A DNA stretch of 64,000 bases, taken from assembly GCA_028277485.1 (NCBI GenBank), contig JANQGE010000037.1:1-64000 (forward strand). The letters are read 5' to 3'. Positions 56,106-64,000 of this stretch are shown piece after piece. Below the pieces are notes generated by a model that saw only the letters and a list, made by a program, of their open reading frames with translations, was not told the origin of the DNA and did no database searches. The translations under genes and the position numbers were made by a program. Each line of letters opens with the position of its first letter. The first letter of the stretch is position 1. The stretch is from Chlorobium sp. Its GTDB lineage: Bacteria > Bacteroidota > Chlorobiia > Chlorobiales > Chlorobiaceae.

Positions 56106-57410
56106 ATGAGGGATAACACGGTTGTGGTGCATTGTTTTACAAAAGCCGGCATGTTGTTCATGCTGTTTTTTATTCTCCAGGGTTGTTTAACGGGACTCCC
56201 GGTTTATGCTCAGGAAGTGTTGAAATGGCAGCAGTGTGTCAGTGAGGCACTGCAGGCTCGGCCTGATCTTGCTGCCGCCGAGGCATCGCTGCATCAGGCT
56301 GAAGCGCAGAAAAAAATTACCGCTTCAGTTGAACGTCCGCAGGTAAACGCCAGCTTGAGCGGCAAACGCAGCGACTCGACACAAGAAAAGCTCGATAGTA
56401 ATTCAACTTTTTCCTACAGCGTTTCAGCCTCACAACTGCTGTATGATGGAGGGGTTACCGGCAGTAAAGTCGATGCCAGTAAAGAAACGTTGAACGCTGA
56501 AGAACAAGCTTTTCGTCTTGTGTCTTCGGAAGCCAGATTGTCATTACGGCGAGCTTTTGTAGAGCTTCTCAAGACGCAGAAACTTGTCGTGCTTGCAAAA
56601 GAGATCGAGGAGCGTCGAAGAGAAAATGTAGAGTTTCTGAAGCTGCGCTACGAAGCTGGTCGGGAGCATATAGGATCACTCCGCCGCTCGGAGGCTGATC
56701 TTGCCGAGGCGGAGTTCGAAGTTGCCCAGGCCGAGCGTGGTGTAGTGCTTGCTCAGTCACAGCTTTCCTCGGCCCTTGGGCGTGATGAGCGTTCCTCCTT
56801 GATTGCAGAGGGTTCATTTGCTGTTGAAGGTTTTTCTGAGAAAGCTCCTGATTTTACTACACTTGCGAAAGGACACCCTGAAGTTCTTCAGTTTGAAGCA
56901 AGCACACGTGCGGCACGTTACGAACACGAAGCTTCGAAAAAATCGCTTTCTCCCGAGCTTTCGCTCAATTCTTCTTTTGGCAGAAGTTCCTTTGAAAACT
57001 GGCCGCCTGATGAGCTTGACTGGAGTGCAGGGTTTGAGCTTTCACTTCCTCTGTATACGGGTGGAGGCACTGAGGCAGCTGCGGCTAAAGCTCTGGGGGC
57101 AGTAAATGAACAGATCTCCAAAAGCCGGGGCGTTTATCTCGAGGTGCTCGATACGCTTGAAGAGCGTTGGAAAAATGTTCGGGATGCTGCCGAAAACCTC
57201 AAGGTACAGGAAAAATACCTTGAATCGGCCAATCTTCGATCTACCATTGCCAATGCCCAGTATTCAAATGGTTTGATTTCCTTCGATGACTGGGTGATTA
57301 TCGAAGACAATCTCGTCAGCTCAAAAAAATCACATCTCAATGCCCAGGCCCAGCTTTTTGTGGCCAGGGCTGAATGGACGCAGGCAAAAGGAGTGGGACT
57401 GAATGAATAA
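56106..57410 (+). CDS. TolC-family outer-membrane efflux protein
   Basis: The 434-aa product has a signal peptide (about 1-36) and two repeats of the outer-membrane-factor fold with long coiled-coil helices (about 45-110 and 150-225, then 255-420): LQARPDLAAAEASLHQAEAQ and LRYEAGREHIGSLRRSEADL are typical. It forms the trimeric exit duct for the MacAB genes, which follow with an 8-bp overlap. An alternative start at 56151 would also keep a signal peptide. Confidence 0.92.
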   Translation: MRDNTVVVHCFTKAGMLFMLFFILQGCLTGLPVYAQEVLKWQQCVSEALQARPDLAAAEASLHQAEAQKKITASVERPQVNASLSGKRSDSTQEKLDSNSTFSYSVSASQLLYDGGVTGSKVDASKETLNAEEQAFRLVSSEARLSLRRAFVELLKTQKLVVLAKEIEERRRENVEFLKLRYEAGREHIGSLRRSEADLAEAEFEVAQAERGVVLAQSQLSSALGRDERSSLIAEGSFAVEGFSEKAPDFTTLAKGHPEVLQFEASTRAARYEHEASKKSLSPELSLNSSFGRSSFENWPPDELDWSAGFELSLPLYTGGGTEAAAAKALGAVNEQISKSRGVYLEVLDTLEERWKNVRDAAENLKVQEKYLESANLRSTIANAQYSNGLISFDDWVIIEDNLVSSKKSHLNAQAQLFVARAEWTQAKGVGLNE

Positions 57411-58362
57411 AAAAGTACTTGCCGGTGCAGCAGCGTTTTTCGCTGTAATTGTATTCGTTGTTGCGTGGGGAATGGCTCTTCAGAAGCAAGAATCTGCCAC
57501 CAAGCTGCGTGAGGTGCAAGCTGGAACAGGAACAATTCGTGAAACGGTTTCTACGACCGGTGTGGTAGAGCCGCGGAACAGATTGAAAATCCAATCTTCA
57601 GTAGCAGGAAGGGTTGAAGAGGTTCTTGTCGATGAAGGGGGAATGGTTACGAAGGGAGACCGGCTTGCGCTGCTCAGCTCCACCGAAAGGGCGGCTCTCT
57701 TGGATGCTGCAAGGTTGAGGGATAAAAAAGAACAGGCCTATTGGGACACCGTTTACAGTAAAACGGTCATTCTGGCTCCAATTAAAGGCCAGGTGATCGT
57801 GCGCAGTATCGAGCCTGGCCAGACGGTTACTGCCAGTGATTCGCTCTTTGTTCTCTCGGACCGGCTGATAGTAACCGCCTATGTTGATGAAACCGATATC
57901 GGCAGGGTATCTCAGGGTCAGGAAGCGACGATAACTCTCGATGCCTATCCGGATATTGCGGTCAGGGGGAAGGTAGAGCATGTCCACTATGAATCACATC
58001 TTGAAAACAACGTCACTATCTACCATGTCGACATCATTCCGGAGACCATTCCAAAAGTGTTCCGTTCAGGCATGAGTGCCAATATCGATATTGTCGTCGA
58101 TGAAAGAGATGGTGCTGTTCTGGTTCCGGCTTGTGCAGTTCAAAATCTTGACGGTCACAGCGTCGTTATGGTCAAAAACCGTCAGGGTGATGTACAGGGA
58201 ACGTATGTCAAGGTCACTACCGGTTTGCAGGATGAAGATATCATTGAAATCAGGGAGGGTATCGAAGCAGGTGCTATGCTTCTGGTTCGTGACGATTCGT
58301 TTGTGCTGCCTGAAAACAGCGGTAGCGGCAATCCTTTCCTGCCGCAACGAAAGAAACGGTAA
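57403..58362 (+). CDS. macA: MacA-type periplasmic adaptor protein
   Basis: The 319-aa product has one N-terminal helix (about 4-24), the lipoyl-like segment [20 protein letters not shown] (about 49-68), a very short helical hairpin, [18 protein letters not shown] and a beta-barrel ending. The hairpin is shorter than in E. coli MacA, which suggests direct docking on the TolC protein with a compact hairpin. It overlaps the TolC gene by 8 bp and precedes macB by 8 bp. Confidence 0.9.
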   Translation: MNKKVLAGAAAFFAVIVFVVAWGMALQKQESATKLREVQAGTGTIRETVSTTGVVEPRNRLKIQSSVAGRVEEVLVDEGGMVTKGDRLALLSSTERAALLDAARLRDKKEQAYWDTVYSKTVILAPIKGQVIVRSIEPGQTVTASDSLFVLSDRLIVTAYVDETDIGRVSQGQEATITLDAYPDIAVRGKVEHVHYESHLENNVTIYHVDIIPETIPKVFRSGMSANIDIVVDERDGAVLVPACAVQNLDGHSVVMVKNRQGDVQGTYVKVTTGLQDEDIIEIREGIEAGAMLLVRDDSFVLPENSGSGNPFLPQRKKR

Positions 58363-58370
58363 TTCCGGCA

Positions 58371-60329
58371 ATGATTAAACTTGACAACATCCAAAAGACC
58401 TACAGTATCGGTGAAAGCTCCGTCCATGCACTCAGAGGGGTTTCACTCTCGATCGAGCAGGGCGAGTTCATTGCCATTATGGGGGCATCGGGTTCAGGAA
58501 AATCCACACTCATGCACATTCTCGGCCTGCTGGACACGCCGGACAGTGGTGATTACTTCCTTTCGGGGCGCAATGTCAACACGTTGAACGAGGGTGAGCT
58601 TGCTGCTTTGCGTAACCATGTCGCTGGTTTCGTGTTCCAGCAGTTTCATTTGCTCAAACGTATGAGCCTTGTCGACAATGTCCGTTTGCCGCATATCTAC
58701 AGCGGTGAAGAAGGTGATTTCCGTGAAGAGGCGATTAACTGTTTGCGGCTTGTGGGGCTCGATGATCGGGCTGATCACAGGCCGAATCAGCTTTCCGGCG
58801 GACAGCAGCAGCGTGTGGCCATAGCCCGGGCACTGATACGCAACCCAATGATTATTTTTGCTGATGAGCCCACCGGCAATCTTGATACGATGAACTCCTC
58901 GGAGATCATGCACATTCTCAAGCGGCTTCATGGAGACGGAAAAACCATCATCATGGTGACGCACGAGGACAATATTGCTGCATATGCCGATCGGATTATT
59001 ACCATGTCCGATGGCCGGATTGTCAGCGATGAACGTAAAGCCGGAAGAGCTGACCGGCAGTTGTTCCGGAAGGAGCCCGTGAATCCGAACACCCATATCC
59101 CCTTGTGGCGCAACGGCCGTTTTTCCGGTTTTGTCCTGCAGGCGGTGCAGTCCATCCTTTCCAACAAAGTTCGTTCTTTTCTTTCAGTACTTGGTATTCT
59201 GGTCGGGGTGGCGTCGGTTATCGCCATGTTGGCCCTCGGTGCAGGAGCGCAGGTATCGATGGAAGAGAGTTTAAAATCCATGGGTTCAAATCTGCTTTCT
59301 GTCAGGGGGGGATCTGCATCCATAAGGGGGGCCGCTCAGGGAGCGGGAGCAGTTACCCGTTTTACTTTCAATGATGTTGAAGGTATAGCGGCAATGACGT
59401 CACACGTAAAGCGTGCATCGGGTATTGTGAGAGGCAGTGCGCAGATCGTTTATGGCGGCAATAACTGGAGTACTTCACTGGAAGGGGTTGGTTTCGAGTA
59501 TGGCGAAATGCGTGCTACCATTCCAACTATCGGGCGATGGTTTAACGAACAAGAGCTGAAAAAACGTGAAAAAGTCGCAGTTGTCGGGATGACGGTTGCC
59601 AAGGAACTGTTCGGCAGCAGTGTCAGCCCCGTCGGCAAAACAATCAAGATCAACAGGATCAATTTCACGGTTATCGGGGTGGCACCTGCCAAGGGGTTTT
59701 CAGGACCTCGTGATGGGGATGATGTCGTGCTGATTCCTGTGACTACGGCGATGTACAGGGTCCTTGGTAAGGATTATTTCGATGGCATCTACGTCGAATC
59801 GGTTTCTCCGGTCATGATTGAGCGGACCAAAGATGCGGTCGAGCGGATCATTCGCAAGCGGCATCGTCTTGGTGACGAGGACGATTCTTTTTCGATCAGG
59901 GACATGACCGAGATTAAACAAATGCTCTCCAGTACAACCCAGACCATGGGCCTTCTCCTTGGGGCCATCGCGGCAATTTCTCTCGTTGTCGGGGGCATAG
60001 GCATTATGAACATCATGCTGGTGTCGGTTACCGAAAGAACAAAAGAAATCGGGCTTCGTAAAGCGATAGGGGCGCGAAAAAGCGATATCATGCTGCAGTT
60101 TATCGTCGAATCCGTAGGTATGACCCTCTCTGGCGGTTTGTTCGGCATTGTTGCGGGAATAACCGTTGCATGGGGGTTGTCGGTTTTTGCCGGCTGGGCG
60201 GTGCAGACGTCGATGTCTGCGATTGTTCTCGCCACAGGTTTTTCGATGTTGATCGGCTTGAGTTTCGGGCTTTGGCCGGCAAAAAAAGCGGCCGATCTCA
60301 AGCCGGTCGAAGCTCTAAGATATGAGTAA
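58371..60329 (+). CDS. macB: MacB-type ABC exporter (fused ATPase and permease)
   Basis: The 652-aa protein has an N-terminal ATPase domain (Walker [10 protein letters not shown] about 38-46, [23 protein letters not shown]), then a transmembrane helix (about 275-295), a large periplasmic domain (about 300-520) and three C-terminal helices of the FtsX type (about 525-640). MacB works with MacA and TolC to expel macrolides, peptides or lipids by a piston-like mechanism. The substrate is unknown here. Confidence 0.94.
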   Translation: MIKLDNIQKTYSIGESSVHALRGVSLSIEQGEFIAIMGASGSGKSTLMHILGLLDTPDSGDYFLSGRNVNTLNEGELAALRNHVAGFVFQQFHLLKRMSLVDNVRLPHIYSGEEGDFREEAINCLRLVGLDDRADHRPNQLSGGQQQRVAIARALIRNPMIIFADEPTGNLDTMNSSEIMHILKRLHGDGKTIIMVTHEDNIAAYADRIITMSDGRIVSDERKAGRADRQLFRKEPVNPNTHIPLWRNGRFSGFVLQAVQSILSNKVRSFLSVLGILVGVASVIAMLALGAGAQVSMEESLKSMGSNLLSVRGGSASIRGAAQGAGAVTRFTFNDVEGIAAMTSHVKRASGIVRGSAQIVYGGNNWSTSLEGVGFEYGEMRATIPTIGRWFNEQELKKREKVAVVGMTVAKELFGSSVSPVGKTIKINRINFTVIGVAPAKGFSGPRDGDDVVLIPVTTAMYRVLGKDYFDGIYVESVSPVMIERTKDAVERIIRKRHRLGDEDDSFSIRDMTEIKQMLSSTTQTMGLLLGAIAAISLVVGGIGIMNIMLVSVTERTKEIGLRKAIGARKSDIMLQFIVESVGMTLSGGLFGIVAGITVAWGLSVFAGWAVQTSMSAIVLATGFSMLIGLSFGLWPAKKAADLKPVEALRYE

Positions 60330-60411
60330 CCTTGCTTGAAAACAGGCTGCATCGTCAAGCCGGTTTCATCAATGTCCCTTGATTAATTTCCTGGTCTCTT
60401 TCGCTTCCTGC

Positions 60412-61236
60412 CTATTTTCTATAATACCTCATCGCGTCCGGGATCGCATTTCTGATCTGTTGGATTCTCGATGCATCCGAAGGATGGGTGCTGAGGAATT
60501 CGGGCGGTTTTCCGCCTTTTGACGCTTTGGACATTCTTTGCCAGAAGCTTATGGCTTCATTGGGGTTGTATCCGGCCATAGCCATGAATATCAGGCCGAT
60601 TTTGTCGGCTTCATATTCATGAAGCCGGCTGTAAGGGAGAATGAGGGCAACCTGTGATCCTATGCCGAATGCCGTCATCCAGAGTTGGCGTGTTTCCCGG
60701 GGTCTTGAACGCAATGCCGAGTTCAGGGCCATGCCCCCCATCTGGGTCAAAAGCATCTGGCTCATGCGTTCGTTGCCATGTTTTGCGACGGCATGAGCGA
60801 TTTCATGAGCCATAACAACCGCCAAACCTGCATCGGTTTTTGTGTAGGGGAGAATTCCGGTATACACGACGATCTTGCCGCCGGGCATGCACCAGGCGTT
60901 AGGGGATTTGTTTTCTATGAGATTGAATTCCCATGAGTAGTTTCGCAGCTCGTAAGAAAGGCCGCGCTGTTTGAAATATTGTTCAACTGCGCTCTTCAGT
61001 CTTCCCCCGACCCGCATTAACCGTGCAGTTTCGACCTTGTCACGGCTGCGTTTGTTTGTTCTGAGAAACTCCCTGTACTGTTCGTTGCTCAGGGAAAGCA
61101 TGGAAGCGGAGGGGACAAGGTTGAGCTGAGATCTTCCGGTTATAGGAACAGTCGCGCATGAGACAAGGAACAGGACAGCTAACAAGAGCGGGGTGGCGCG
61201 TTTCAGCGCTGCAGTTGACAATTTTTTGCTTCTCAT
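60412..61236 (-). CDS. M48-family lipoprotein metalloprotease
   Basis: The 274-aa product has a signal peptide with lipobox FLVSC (Cys27), the zinc motif HEIAH (144-148) and a third ligand in RLHEYEADKIG. The RNAWCMPGGKIVVYTG-like segment (SPNAWCMPGGK) is typical of periplasmic M48B/C proteins such as LoiP or BepA-type quality-control proteases. ATG 61236 was chosen over the longer frame, which overlaps the next gene. It converges with macB. Confidence 0.9.
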   Translation of the reverse strand: MRSKKLSTAALKRATPLLLAVLFLVSCATVPITGRSQLNLVPSASMLSLSNEQYREFLRTNKRSRDKVETARLMRVGGRLKSAVEQYFKQRGLSYELRNYSWEFNLIENKSPNAWCMPGGKIVVYTGILPYTKTDAGLAVVMAHEIAHAVAKHGNERMSQMLLTQMGGMALNSALRSRPRETRQLWMTAFGIGSQVALILPYSRLHEYEADKIGLIFMAMAGYNPNEAISFWQRMSKASKGGKPPEFLSTHPSDASRIQQIRNAIPDAMRYYRK

Positions 61237-61256
61237 GGGATCCGACCGGTTGATGG

Positions 61257-62204
61257 TTAATAGGAATACAGTTGTTTTACCTTCTTTCTCCAGCAATGGA
61301 AAAGAATGTGTCCGGCAAAACCGGCCAGTTCCGGGTTCAGGAGACCGGCAGCCTGCTCCTGAAGAAAAAGATAATGCTTTTGCGTTAATGATTGTAAGAC
61401 ATCACCTACAGAAAACCAGACAGCAAGGTATTGACGCACATGGGTATCGATAGGAAACGCCGAAAAACGGTGAAGCCCGAACAGTATAATGCAATCGGCT
61501 ATTTTTGGCCCTATGCCCAGCAGGGCACAGAGTGTTTTTCTTATGTGCTCGAGGGGCATATGGGGATCTTTGAGGGCTTCCAGGTCAAGCCTGCCGGACA
61601 CGATACTTCTGGCGGCGGTAATGATATTGTTTGCCCTGATACAATTGTTATTCGTGCAGAGTCCGAGTGATTCCGGATTTGCCGCGGCCAGGGATTCGGG
61701 CGAGGGGAAGCTGTAGTAAATAAACGGCTTGTTGTTCATGATAACCGTATGTTTTTTGCCGAATTCCCTTGCAAGATATGTTACCTGTTTCCGGATCACC
61801 TGCATGCCAAGACCTTGGGCACACATGAAGGTGATCAGGGTTTCAAATGCATCCTGCCTGAGGATTTTGACCCCGAGATACGGCTGAATAAGGGTCCATA
61901 TTTCAGGAAAACGTGCTTTGAACTCGCGCGGAAACAGTGCGTCGACATCCGTGTCAAGGCTGAAATAATGCTGCACGAAATCATCGATGTTTTTTCCGCC
62001 AACGGTCTTGTTTGTGGTTACGAGTGTGTATCCGGAATTTTTTTTGTGCTCTATAAGCAATAAATCATGCTCAATAATGCCGTATGTAAATTTATTCGAT
62101 CTGTCAATATGGTTCCACCTGAAGCTTTGTCCGCTGAATAAAGTATTGTGAATATCAAATCCTGTAAGTGGTTTTTTGTGCACTATTTTTCTTTTTATTG
62201 TCAC
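61257..62204 (-). CDS. ogg: 8-oxoguanine DNA glycosylase/lyase (Ogg-type)
   Basis: The 315-aa enzyme removes 8-oxoguanine from DNA. It has LFSGQSFRW near the N-terminus, LRQDAFETLITFMCAQ (115-130), and the HhH-GPD motif LLGIGPKIADCIILFGLHRF with catalytic Lys234, followed by PIDTHVRQYL with Asp253. This Lys/Asp arrangement matches eukaryotic OGG1 and archaeal/bacterial homologues, not AlkA, which lacks the Lys. The start at 62204 gives MTIKRKIVHKKPLTGFDIHN. Confidence 0.92.
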   Translation of the reverse strand: MTIKRKIVHKKPLTGFDIHNTLFSGQSFRWNHIDRSNKFTYGIIEHDLLLIEHKKNSGYTLVTTNKTVGGKNIDDFVQHYFSLDTDVDALFPREFKARFPEIWTLIQPYLGVKILRQDAFETLITFMCAQGLGMQVIRKQVTYLAREFGKKHTVIMNNKPFIYYSFPSPESLAAANPESLGLCTNNNCIRANNIITAARSIVSGRLDLEALKDPHMPLEHIRKTLCALLGIGPKIADCIILFGLHRFSAFPIDTHVRQYLAVWFSVGDVLQSLTQKHYLFLQEQAAGLLNPELAGFAGHILFHCWRKKVKQLYSY

Positions 62205-62414
62205 TTTATTTTTCTCTATAACAAATTTTTTCTGTATTAATGCCTTTGTGCTGTAATATTATTTTAAATGTTATAAAAAAACAATTTAATGTTTTTAATG
62301 TAAAGTATCTTTTATATAAGTTTTAGCTTTTTATGATTTAAAATACTGTTTTTATTATGATGTTTTTCTTGATTTTATAATTGTTTTCTCGGCACTTTTT
62401 TTGTGAATTATTTT
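62205..62414. other. Very AT-rich intergenic segment
   Basis: About 210 bp composed mostly of A and T runs (for example TTTTTTCTGTATTAATGCC and ATTTAAAATACTGTTTTTAT), far from the window average. It probably carries the promoter of the glycosylase gene on the minus strand. No gene is visible. Confidence 0.5.
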
Positions 62415-62532
62415 AAGGTGCTTTTATTTATTCCTCGCCTCAATTGCATCGTTGAACGGACAAGAAAAGAGTTTCTGTGCTCCGTTCGCCTTGCACTTAA
62501 ACCGTTCATGACAATAAATAGAGGTGCCCTTT
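62415..62532 (+). repeat. Complete long-form copy (subfamily B, 118 bp) of the dispersed repeat
   Basis: AAGGTGCTTTTATTTATTCC at the left, CATCGTTGAACGGACAAGAA and the long-form insert GTGCTCCGTTCGCCTTGCAC inside, ACAATAAATAGAGGTGCCCT at the right. It lies between the glycosylase and the kamA-like gene. Confidence 0.9.
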
Positions 62533-62560
62533 TATTCGTTGTTATTTCGATTTGCGGATA

Positions 62561-62603
62561 AAAAAAGCCGGAACAATTCTGTCTTGAGAAAATTGTTCCG
62601 GCT
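62561..62603 (-). terminator. Rho-independent terminator of the radical SAM gene
   Basis: On the minus strand a 13-bp perfect stem (AGCCGGAACAATT / AATTGTTCCGGCT, 12-nt loop) is followed by a run of T. It begins about 30 bp after the stop codon of the kamA-like gene. Confidence 0.9.
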
Positions 62604-62634
62604 GAAAAATGGACGGGATAAGTTGATTATAGTA

Positions 62635-63942
62635 CTACCAGCAATAGTTGTAGATTTCTCTCATTTCTCGTTTAAAAAAGAATTCTTCGTGGCCAAATGC
62701 GGGGTTGAGATCGTCGATCCAGGAGGCTGATTCATCAAATTCCGCGAAGAATATTTTATTGGTCCATTCAGGGTTTCTGCCCTGAGTGAATTTCAGGGCG
62801 AACACTTTTTCGCCATTGATTTCAGTTATACCTTCTACGATAATCTTGCCGGGTGAACATGACATTGACGGTCCTCGAACCGTTCTGCCAAGCCCTGACA
62901 TCTTGTGGTAAGCATCGGTGAAGATGCTTACGGCTTGTGCAAGGGGAATTCCAAAATACTGTTTTGGGCCGGTATCTCTTTCAAGAAACATGTAGTAAGG
63001 GATAATGCCCAGTTGGAGCTGTTTTTGCCACATGTTCTCCCAGATTTCCGCATCGTCGTTCACGTGTTGTACGACAGGGGATTGGCTGCGTATGACCGCT
63101 CCGGTTGATCGGATTCGGCTTATGGCCTCACCAGCCTCCGGCGTTTCGATTTCCCGGGGATGGCTGTTGTGTGCCATGATGGCGAGATGCTTGCCTGAAG
63201 ACACGATCTGTTCAAAAAAGCCGAGTAATTCATCTGCATCTCGTTCGGCGGTAAAACGGTACGGCCACCAGCTCAGCGCTTTTGTGCCTATCCTGATCGC
63301 CTTTACAGTCGGTATAGTCAGCAAAGGCTGGATGTACTTTTTTATTTGGCGGGTGCTCATTACCATCGGATCACCTCCGGTAAAGATAATGTCTTTTGCC
63401 TCGGGATGATCGTTGAGATAGTTTACAAGCAGCGTGATGTCGTTGTTGGCGAATTTGAGATTTTCAAGCCCTGAAAACTGGGGCCATCGGAAGCAGTAAG
63501 TGCAGTAAGCATGGCAAATCTGCGCTTCGGACGGGAAAAACAGCACACTTTCCCGGTACTTGTGCTGAATGCCATGGAGCACCTCATCATCTATGCGCGG
63601 AGTATTGAGCTCCATCTGTCCGGCAGGATTAGGGTTCTGCAGGAGCAAGATCTCTTTTGCTGCTTGACGGATTATCTCGGTTGGGGCTTCGGTTCTCACC
63701 AGATCGGACATTCGAGCAAAATCTTCCGGTTCAAGCATTTCGTCCTGGGGAAAGCACAGCCTGAACAAAGGATCTGCCGGAATGTTCGACCAGTCAATAA
63801 GGTTTTCGGTTATGTAGTTGTTTACCCTGAATGGATAAACGGACGCTATAGTTTTAATAACGTGGCGCTGTTCTTCAGGTATTTCCCCGTATTGGGGGAG
63901 GTTATGAAGATTTTCCGCTGTATATGAATGATATTGTAACAT
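62635..63942 (-). CDS. KamA-like radical SAM aminomutase-family protein
   Basis: The 435-aa product has the radical SAM cluster CHAYCTYC (Cys143, Cys147, Cys150), the GGDPMVMS motif, and a conserved SWWPYRF segment, and the overall layout of lysine 2,3-aminomutases. However, the region that normally carries the PLP-binding Lys (a Gly-rich GGGGK motif) reads SCSPGKIIV here, and no ablB acetyltransferase is adjacent, so the reaction is uncertain. An osmolyte (acetyl-beta-lysine) role is not supported by the neighbourhood. Confidence 0.75.
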   Translation of the reverse strand: MLQYHSYTAENLHNLPQYGEIPEEQRHVIKTIASVYPFRVNNYITENLIDWSNIPADPLFRLCFPQDEMLEPEDFARMSDLVRTEAPTEIIRQAAKEILLLQNPNPAGQMELNTPRIDDEVLHGIQHKYRESVLFFPSEAQICHAYCTYCFRWPQFSGLENLKFANNDITLLVNYLNDHPEAKDIIFTGGDPMVMSTRQIKKYIQPLLTIPTVKAIRIGTKALSWWPYRFTAERDADELLGFFEQIVSSGKHLAIMAHNSHPREIETPEAGEAISRIRSTGAVIRSQSPVVQHVNDDAEIWENMWQKQLQLGIIPYYMFLERDTGPKQYFGIPLAQAVSIFTDAYHKMSGLGRTVRGPSMSCSPGKIIVEGITEINGEKVFALKFTQGRNPEWTNKIFFAEFDESASWIDDLNPAFGHEEFFFKREMREIYNYCW

Positions 63943-63968
63943 AGGAAACTACTGTTTGTTGTCTGCAT

Positions 63969-64000
63969 AAGGGACCTCTATTAATTTGTTGCGCGCCCTG
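63969..64000 (+). repeat. Left half of the dispersed repeat, cut by the window edge
   Basis: AAGGGACCTCTATTAATTTG followed by TTGCGCGCCCTG reaches the last base. Whether the copy is complete cannot be seen. Confidence 0.8.

Overview
The window looks like about 64 kb of chromosome from a green sulfur bacterium (Chlorobiales; Chlorobium, Prosthecochloris or a relative). The best single marker is a bchC gene for bacteriochlorophyll synthesis (37085-38041, minus). Moderate GC content and a broad set of housekeeping genes typical of the group agree with this. The genus cannot be settled from the sequence alone. I see no rRNA, tRNA or CRISPR array.

Layout. 0-5 kb: tail of an unknown gene, a secreted protein, then the late cobalamin genes cobU-(GNAT)-cobT-(alpha/beta hydrolase)-cobS. 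5-15 kb: OsmC protein, TehA/SLAC1-type channel, DUF134 protein overlapping a WG-repeat lipoprotein, a small lipoprotein, a membrane-anchored SET protein, a mercuric-reductase-like flavoprotein with a small membrane protein, and a PAS sensor kinase overlapping its response regulator. 15-24 kb: ABC exporter operon (ATPase, FtsX permease, HlyD adaptor), DinB protein, a ynbE-ydbL-ydbH envelope operon and a DUF2141 protein. 24-34.5 kb: HAD nucleotidase, RlmI-type methyltransferase, DUF4292 lipoprotein, Fe-superoxide dismutase, coaE, tatC, polyprenyl diphosphate synthase, PASTA protein and a ClC channel with CBS domains. 34.5-44.5 kb: bchC followed by a nucleoside/sugar-type ABC ATPase and permease, folD, DUF3109 protein, rpoN, hslVU and aroQ. 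44.5-53.3 kb: beta-barrel protein, TPR protein, DoxX, priA, adk, rlmN and an NAD(P)-binding SDR. 53.5-55.9 kb: a small accessory island of restriction-modification remnants around a toxin-antitoxin-like pair, followed by a broken copy of the neighbouring SDR. 56-64 kb: TolC-MacA-MacB efflux operon, M48 lipoprotein peptidase, Ogg-type glycosylase and a KamA-like radical SAM protein.

Two themes go beyond ordinary annotation. First, a dispersed, intergenic, palindromic-ended repeat (end sequence close to AGGGCACCTCTAT; about 70-118 bp when complete) occurs about 18 times as full, half, tandem or decayed copies. It repeatedly begins or ends exactly on stop codons. Second, the 53.5-55.9 kb island preserves the nuclease-domain C-terminus of a large restriction enzyme as a free-standing ORF, in tight operon with a toxin-like gene, an XRE regulator and a 26-codon methyltransferase stub. 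Start codons were reassigned where family alignment or a Shine-Dalgarno sequence argued for it. Functions come from family recognition by eye, not from a search.
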